From NCBI RefSeq assembly GCF_000423725.1, contig NZ_KE384084.1, forward strand, positions 248,001 to 312,000: 64,000 bases of DNA, read 5' to 3'. Shown piece by piece: positions 59,708-64,000 of this stretch. Position 1 is the first letter of the stretch; every line of letters starts with the position of its first letter. Below the pieces are notes generated by a model. The model saw only the letters and a list, made by a program, of their open reading frames with translations, did no database searches and had not been told where the DNA came from. Made by a program: the position numbers and the translations under genes. The stretch is from Streptococcus devriesei DSM 19639 (GTDB taxonomy: Bacteria > Bacillota > Bacilli > Lactobacillales > Streptococcaceae).

Positions 59708-59769
59708 ATTGTAAGAAATTTTGGAATAAGGTACAATAGGGACAAAATCAAACTGTATGGGGACAAAAT
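59708..59769. promoter_or_regulatory. Fully overlapping divergent pdxK and regulator promoters with direct-repeat operators
   Basis: Plus strand: TTGTAA (59709-59714), 17 bases, TACAAT (59732-59737). Minus strand: TTGTAC (59731-59736), 17 bases, TACAAT (59708-59713). Each -10 box is the other promoter's -35 box. GGGACAAAAT occurs at 59739-59748 and 59760-59769, 21 bp apart, over the regulator's transcription and translation start, as expected for autorepression by a MocR protein. Confidence 0.7.
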
Positions 59770-61033
59770 GGCTAGTAAGTATCAAGAAATTTTAACAACT
59801 ATTGTTCAGCAAATCGAAAGCGGCAAACTCAAGCGAGGAGACAAACTGCCCTCTATCCGCCAGCTAAGTTCTGAATTTAGCTGCAGCAAGGACACCGTCC
59901 AAAAGGCCTTATCAGAATTAAAATATCAAAAATATATTTACCCTGTTCCGAAAAGCGGCTATTATGTTTTGGAAGACAATCACGAAGAAGAACTGCTGCC
60001 TGAGGTCTCTTCCAGTGATTACAACAATATGGCCTATGAAGACTTCAGAACCTGCATGAACGAAACCTTAGTCGGCCGGGAAAATTACCTCTTCAACTAT
60101 TACCACCGGCAGGAAGGGCTGGAGGAATTGACCCAGTCCTTGCAGACCCTGTTTTTAGACCAGGCCGTTTACAGCAAAAAAGAAATGATTGCGGTCACCT
60201 CCGGAACTCAGCAGGCATTGTATATCCTGTCTCAGATGGACTTTCCTAATAAGAAAAAAACGATTCTGCTGGAACAGCCAACCTATCATCGCATGAACGC
60301 CTTGGTGAAATCCCAAAACCTTCCCTATCTGACCATTGATCGCAGTTTCGGAAGCCTTGATTTTAATGTCTTGGAAGAACTTTTCCGCCGGGAAGATATT
60401 AAATTTTTTTATACCATTCCGCGGCTTTCCAATCCTTTAGGCCTCTCATACAGTCTTAAAGAAAAGCAGCTTCTGGTAGAGCTGGCGCAAAAATACGATG
60501 TCTATATCGTGGAAGATGACTACATGGCAGATTTTGATAAAACGTCCAATGTTTCCCTGCACTATTTGGATACCAATGATAAGGTTATCTACCTCAAGTC
60601 TTTTTCGGCAACGCTTTTCCCGGCTCTGCGTCTGGGCGGCTTAGTATTGCCAAGAAAACTGCTGAAAAATTTTCTGGCCTACAAAAGTTTGATCGACTAT
60701 GACACCAACCTTATCATGCAAAAGGCGCTGTCGCTCTATATTGATAACGGCATGTTTGCCAAAAACAAGAAGCACCTCAGACAGATTCGCAGCCAAGAGC
60801 GAAATGAACTAGAAAAAGAAATTCCGGCTGCTCTTCTTCAGCTTCCTCACCATCTCTTTCATGATTCGCTGGTTCTTGAGCTGCCTCCTAAGACAAACCT
60901 GGCACTTTTGCGGCATAGGCTGCATGCGCCTGACTTCTTAGAAAAAAATTATATCACTGACTGTCCCTATCAGTTTGTCCATCTCAAAAAAGACAGCAAT
61001 TGGCAGGATGTGGTAAGCCTTTTAAATAGCTAA
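59768..61033 (+). CDS. pdxR: MocR-family (PdxR-type) transcription regulator
   Basis: The 421-residue protein has an N-terminal GntR winged helix (about 1-70; GDKLPSIRQLSSEFSCSKDT, VQKALSELK) and a C-terminal aminotransferase-fold domain. The latter keeps TSGTQQALYIL, RLSNPLGLSYS (Asn) and VEDDYMADF (Asp). At the PLP lysine position the sequence is SFSATLFPALRLGG: Ala281 replaces the Lys found in most MocR proteins (SFSKTL). PLP could therefore bind only non-covalently. Context (divergent pdxK-pdxU) indicates control of B6 salvage. The leader is very short, with GGGGAC as ribosome site. Confidence 0.85.
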   Translation: MASKYQEILTTIVQQIESGKLKRGDKLPSIRQLSSEFSCSKDTVQKALSELKYQKYIYPVPKSGYYVLEDNHEEELLPEVSSSDYNNMAYEDFRTCMNETLVGRENYLFNYYHRQEGLEELTQSLQTLFLDQAVYSKKEMIAVTSGTQQALYILSQMDFPNKKKTILLEQPTYHRMNALVKSQNLPYLTIDRSFGSLDFNVLEELFRREDIKFFYTIPRLSNPLGLSYSLKEKQLLVELAQKYDVYIVEDDYMADFDKTSNVSLHYLDTNDKVIYLKSFSATLFPALRLGGLVLPRKLLKNFLAYKSLIDYDTNLIMQKALSLYIDNGMFAKNKKHLRQIRSQERNELEKEIPAALLQLPHHLFHDSLVLELPPKTNLALLRHRLHAPDFLEKNYITDCPYQFVHLKKDSNWQDVVSLLNS

Positions 61034-61037
61034 AATC

Positions 61038-61074
61038 AAAGGGACTGAAAATTTTTACTCAGCCCCTTTATTTT
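61038..61074. terminator. Bidirectional terminator between pdxR and mmuM
   Basis: AAAGGGACTGA pairs with TCAGCCCCTTT and is followed by T residues on the plus strand. Confidence 0.75.
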
Positions 61075-61096
61075 TGATAATGTTTAAAGCACAGCT

Positions 61097-62053
61097 TTAG
61101 CGGCGCAGTTTTAGTCCCTTGCTTAAGCTTTCAATATCACTGGGTCTCGTCCGGCAGCAGCCGCCTACAACTTTAGCTCCCAGATTTTGCCAAGAAAGGG
61201 TATTTTCTAAAAGCGTGTGCGATCTGTCAGCTGTCTGAGTCCATGTCTGGTGCTGACCGTCATAAACCTCACCTGAATTGGGATAGGTTACCAGCGGTTT
61301 ATCGGTAACAGCACTGATTTTCTTTAAAAGCTCATCATAAACCAAGGGTGAGCTGCAGTTAATGCCCACAGCCAAAATCTGCGGTACCCCGTCCAGCAAA
61401 GCTGCGACGTCTTCTATAGCGGTACCATCAGAAATGCCGCTGCTGTTTTGAGCGGTGAAGCTCATATAAGCTTCTGCATCAGGAAACTCCTCCTGCAGCA
61501 GTTCAGTTAAAGCCTGAGCTTCTAAAAAACTGGGAATAGTTTCTAATGCTAACAGATCACTGCCCTTGTCCAGCAGGACAGCAAGGCGCGGTCTGTGAAA
61601 ATCTTTAAGCGCTTCTTTGTCTATATCACCGTAATCGCCGGTGTATTCGGAACCATCAGCCAAGTAAGCGGCATAAGGACCGACATCGCCGCTGATCAAA
61701 GGATAAGGACGCGCTTGTTTTTCTTCCTCGCTTAATTCCTGCCAGACGTTTTCCCTAGCTTTTTTAGCCAAATCAACAGTCAAGGCGATGGTTTTTTCGG
61801 CCTCTTTCTGGCTGAGACCGTAATCACACAGCCCCTGCAGGCTGGCTTGGTAGCTGGAAGTTGTTACGATATCAGAACCTGCACGCAAATAGGTCTCGTG
61901 AACAGACTGAATCAATCCGGGATCTTCTAACAAGTATTTGGCTGACCACAGTTTTCCTGATACATCGTGCCCTAAGAATTCCAATTCTGTTCCCAAAGCA
62001 CCGTGCAAAATCAAATAATCTTCCTGCTCTAACAATGTTTTAAATCGTCCCAT
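61097..62053 (-). CDS. mmuM: Homocysteine S-methyltransferase (MmuM)
   Basis: MmuM makes methionine from homocysteine with S-methylmethionine as methyl donor. The 318-residue protein has YLILHGALGTELEFLGHDVS, VTTSSYQAS, and the zinc ligands in VGINCSSPL and VVGGCCRTRPSDIE. It follows the permease gene by nine bases. Confidence 0.92.
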   Translation of the reverse strand: MGRFKTLLEQEDYLILHGALGTELEFLGHDVSGKLWSAKYLLEDPGLIQSVHETYLRAGSDIVTTSSYQASLQGLCDYGLSQKEAEKTIALTVDLAKKARENVWQELSEEEKQARPYPLISGDVGPYAAYLADGSEYTGDYGDIDKEALKDFHRPRLAVLLDKGSDLLALETIPSFLEAQALTELLQEEFPDAEAYMSFTAQNSSGISDGTAIEDVAALLDGVPQILAVGINCSSPLVYDELLKKISAVTDKPLVTYPNSGEVYDGQHQTWTQTADRSHTLLENTLSWQNLGAKVVGGCCRTRPSDIESLSKGLKLRR

Positions 62054-62062
62054 AAAACCTCC

Positions 62063-63439
62063 TTAAAACGTTCGATAACGCCAATAATAATACAGATAGC
62101 ATAAGGCTATAAAGGGCAGACCGAAATAAAGCCCTGCTCTTTGTGAAGCATCCCATGCAATACCAATGATAGAAATCAGCAATAAAACAATGGTCACATA
62201 AGGCAACACCGGCGTAAAAGGCGTTCTGTATGACAGCTCTTTCTCGCTGTGATCTTTTAACCACTCTTTACGGAAATTAATCTGCGCCATAGGAATGGAC
62301 AGCCATACGACCACTACTGCAAAACCGGCAATTGACACAAGAGCCAGATAAACCGTATCTGCAGCATAGATACTTGAAAACAGAGCCAAAACAGCACCGG
62401 CCATAGACAGCAGCAAGGCCCGCATGGGAACACCGTGTTCATTGATTTTGACAACCTTTTGGCTGATCATACCCTCATTGGCCAAAGACCAAAGCATGCG
62501 GCTGGAAGCGTAAAGTCCTGAATTTCCTGCTGACAAAATAGCCGTTAAAATAACAAAATTCATGATATCGGCAGCAAAGGGAACTCCCATCTTATCAAAG
62601 ACATCAACAAAGGGGGCGCTTGAAACACCTGCTTCTTTCATTGGTAAAAGCGAAGCTAGAACCACAATGGTTAATACAAAGAAAATCACCAAGCGACCGA
62701 TTGTTGTCTTAATCGCTTTGGGAACAGCTTCTTTAGGATTATCTGTTTCACCCGCGGCAATACCGATCAACTCAGTTCCGCTAAAGGCATAGTTAACTGC
62801 CAGCATAACCGAAACGAGAGCCGCAAAACCCTTAGGCATAGCTCCGTGAGCCAGCAAATGCTTGAAAAGAATAGCCTCATGCCTGCCCTCAAAGGAAACA
62901 ACTCCAATCATAGCTCCAATTCCCAAAACAATAAACACAAGGATAGCAATCACTTTAATGCTTGAAAAGAAAGACTCGGCTTCCGCAAAAGAGCGGACGC
63001 TGAGGGCATTAATGGCAAAAATAACCAGAGCAAAAAGCGTCGCAAACACCCAAGTCGGAACATGGGGAAACCACCGTCCCATGAGCATGCCTGCTCCCAG
63101 AAATTCCGTTCCCAGAGCAACGGTCCAGCAGATCCAGTAGAGCCAGGCAACGGTAAATCCGGTCCCCGGGCTGATAAATTTAGTCGCATACGTATGAAAA
63201 GAACCGGTGACAGGCATGGCAACCGCCAGCTCTCCCAGCGACAGCATCACCAGATAAACCACCACTGCACCGATTAAATAGGAAATCACCGCTCCTAAGG
63301 GTCCGGCCTGTGCAATCGTATAACCGGAACTCAAGAAAAGCCCAGTTCCGATAACACCGCCCAAAGACAGCATAAAAAGGTGGCGGCTGGTCATTTTTCG
63401 CTTGAACCGGCCTTCGTTTTCAAAATTATGGTTTTCCAT
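62063..63439 (-). CDS. mmuP: Amino acid permease, probable S-methylmethionine transporter (MmuP)
   Basis: The 458-residue APC-superfamily permease has 12 helices, the family start [20 protein letters not shown] and [20 protein letters not shown]. Operon partnership with MmuM points to S-methylmethionine as substrate. GGAGGG precedes the ATG at 63439. It is upstream of mmuM and co-transcribed with it. Confidence 0.85.
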   Translation of the reverse strand: MENHNFENEGRFKRKMTSRHLFMLSLGGVIGTGLFLSSGYTIAQAGPLGAVISYLIGAVVVYLVMLSLGELAVAMPVTGSFHTYATKFISPGTGFTVAWLYWICWTVALGTEFLGAGMLMGRWFPHVPTWVFATLFALVIFAINALSVRSFAEAESFFSSIKVIAILVFIVLGIGAMIGVVSFEGRHEAILFKHLLAHGAMPKGFAALVSVMLAVNYAFSGTELIGIAAGETDNPKEAVPKAIKTTIGRLVIFFVLTIVVLASLLPMKEAGVSSAPFVDVFDKMGVPFAADIMNFVILTAILSAGNSGLYASSRMLWSLANEGMISQKVVKINEHGVPMRALLLSMAGAVLALFSSIYAADTVYLALVSIAGFAVVVVWLSIPMAQINFRKEWLKDHSEKELSYRTPFTPVLPYVTIVLLLISIIGIAWDASQRAGLYFGLPFIALCYLYYYWRYRTF

Positions 63440-63516
63440 AAACCCTCCTAATGTCTGATACCTCTATCATACCACAGAAAGGCAGGAATTCAGACATAGT
63501 TTTTATCTATCATCCG

Positions 63517-63533
63517 ATATAGAAAAACTATAT
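63517..63533. promoter_or_regulatory. 17-bp palindrome upstream of mmuP
   Basis: ATATAG-AAAAA-CTATAT lies about 45 bases upstream of a possible -10 (TATGAT on the minus strand near 63468). The half-sites TATAG/CTATA are those of streptococcal methionine boxes recognised by LysR-type MetR/MtaR, but the spacing is 5 instead of 7 bases, so identity is uncertain. Confidence 0.4.
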
Positions 63534-63567
63534 GCGCAAGCAGCCACCCTTGCTTAAATCAGCATAC

Positions 63568-63600
63568 AAAAACGATAGAAGCATTGCTTTCTATCGTTTT
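63568..63600 (-). terminator. Terminator after the NADH-oxidase-like gene
   Basis: AAAACGATAGAA pairs with TTCTATCGTTTT around a 8-base loop, 15 bases after the stop. Confidence 0.8.
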
Positions 63601-63614
63601 GAGATTTATTCAGA

Positions 63615-64000
63615 TTAAAAGCGTGCCAAATCAAGAGCGTGCTGAGCAGCCAAATTAAGCAGGCTCCACTGCCGGTCAAAGCCCGGCTGGAAGAAGAAAT
63701 CAGCCTGTGCTAAATCTTCTAAGGTCATCTTATGGCCGATAGCCAGTGATAGGACGTTGCCTTGTGCTGTTACATCGTATTTGGATAAAACGGCACCGCC
63801 CAAAATCTGATGTGTTAACGGGTTAAATGTCAAGCTGACATAAACTTTAGGATTGCTGTCATCAGGAATATAAGCTGGACGCAGGCGATCTTCATAAAAG
63901 CTGGTTTTAAATGGTATTTCCGCTTTTGCGGCTGAAAAGGCATTTAAACCGCTGGCTGCAAAATGATAATCAAACAGACTCAAGGCCGAAGAACCAACGA
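63615..64000 (-). CDS. nox: NADH oxidase / CoA-disulfide reductase family protein, C-terminal part
   Basis: Only the last ~128 residues are in the window; the frame is open to base 64000. The segment (SSALSLFDYHFAASGLNAFS, VYVSLTFNPLTHQILGGAVL, LEDLAQADFFFQPGFDRQWS) is the C-terminal dimerisation domain of flavin-dependent NADH oxidases, as in streptococcal water-forming Nox. The FAD and NADH domains and the redox Cys would lie outside the window, so the exact member cannot be fixed. Confidence 0.78.
   Translation of the reverse strand, partial: VGSSALSLFDYHFAASGLNAFSAAKAEIPFKTSFYEDRLRPAYIPDDSNPKVYVSLTFNPLTHQILGGAVLSKYDVTAQGNVLSLAIGHKMTLEDLAQADFFFQPGFDRQWSLLNLAAQHALDLARF

Noticed and set aside
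59672-59785. 38-codon extension of pdxK
   Set aside because: It would cross the promoters and the operator repeats; the start at 59671 has a ribosome site and matches the family N-terminus.

Overview
The window is a stretch of low-GC Gram-positive chromosome from a Streptococcus close to S. mutans (mutans group). The evidence is a secreted glucan-synthesising glucosyltransferase with C-terminal glucan-binding repeats, a WapA-type LPSTG wall antigen, an MbrABCD-type bacitracin-response module next to the gtf gene, a ComX (cin) box before dprA, and a gene order (citG, mbr, gtf, trmFO, topA, dprA, rnhB, rbgA, dapA, asd, cls, wapA, bgl, pot, fol, hom/thrB, rplJL, clpL, pdx) that matches, in reverse, what I remember of S. 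mutans. I cannot name the species. No tRNA, rRNA, CRISPR array, prophage or insertion-sequence transposase was seen.

Layout. 1-4 kb: end of a citrate-fermentation accessory locus (GntR regulator, citG, citC) around an AbrB-family membrane protein. 4-8.5 kb: mbrDCBA, a two-component system plus Bce-type ABC transporter, whose promoter lies partly inside a small MITE-like repeat. 8.7-13 kb: one gtfB-like gene. 13-27 kb: housekeeping genes on the minus strand (trmFO, topA, dprA, an acetyltransferase, rnhB, rbgA, osmC-like, a membrane protein, a lone ATP-cone protein, a 51-residue small ORF, dapA, asd, cls), with an asd-type small RNA between cls and asd. 27-38 kb: accessory and sugar section: wapA, an AT-rich divergent region with a helix-turn-helix gene, then the beta-glucoside cluster (bglA, a degenerate CHAP protein, the AraC-type regulator bglC, a secreted esterase, the PTS permease bglP and the antiterminator licT). 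38-49.5 kb: potABCD-murB, the folate operon, an EamA permease, thrB and hom. 49.6-57 kb: polysaccharide deacetylase, an acyl-CoA dehydrogenase-like/AhpD-like pair, a zinc alcohol dehydrogenase, rplJ-rplL with the L10 leader, and clpL. 57-64 kb: an endonuclease III-like protein, the vitamin B6 salvage cluster (pdxU-like, pdxK, MocR regulator), mmuM-mmuP and the end of an NADH-oxidase-type gene.

How parts work together. BglP imports and phosphorylates beta-glucosides and BglA splits the product. bglP carries the full LicT control set: a cre-overlapped promoter, a RAT hairpin and an attenuator. Direct repeats 21 bp apart lie before both bglA and the secreted esterase, and a matching half-site lies at bglC; this suggests that the AraC-type regulator controls a small regulon. 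The pdxK/pdxU and regulator genes fire from two completely overlapping divergent promoters next to paired GGGACAAAAT repeats.

Most interesting non-coding structure: a tandem 112-116 bp repeat in the bglP leader whose units differ in sequence but can form the same three nested stems by compensatory changes; a paired dispersed repeat at 17.9-18.2 kb with a relative at 58.1 kb; and a 16-bp perfect inverted repeat beside the helix-turn-helix gene promoter.
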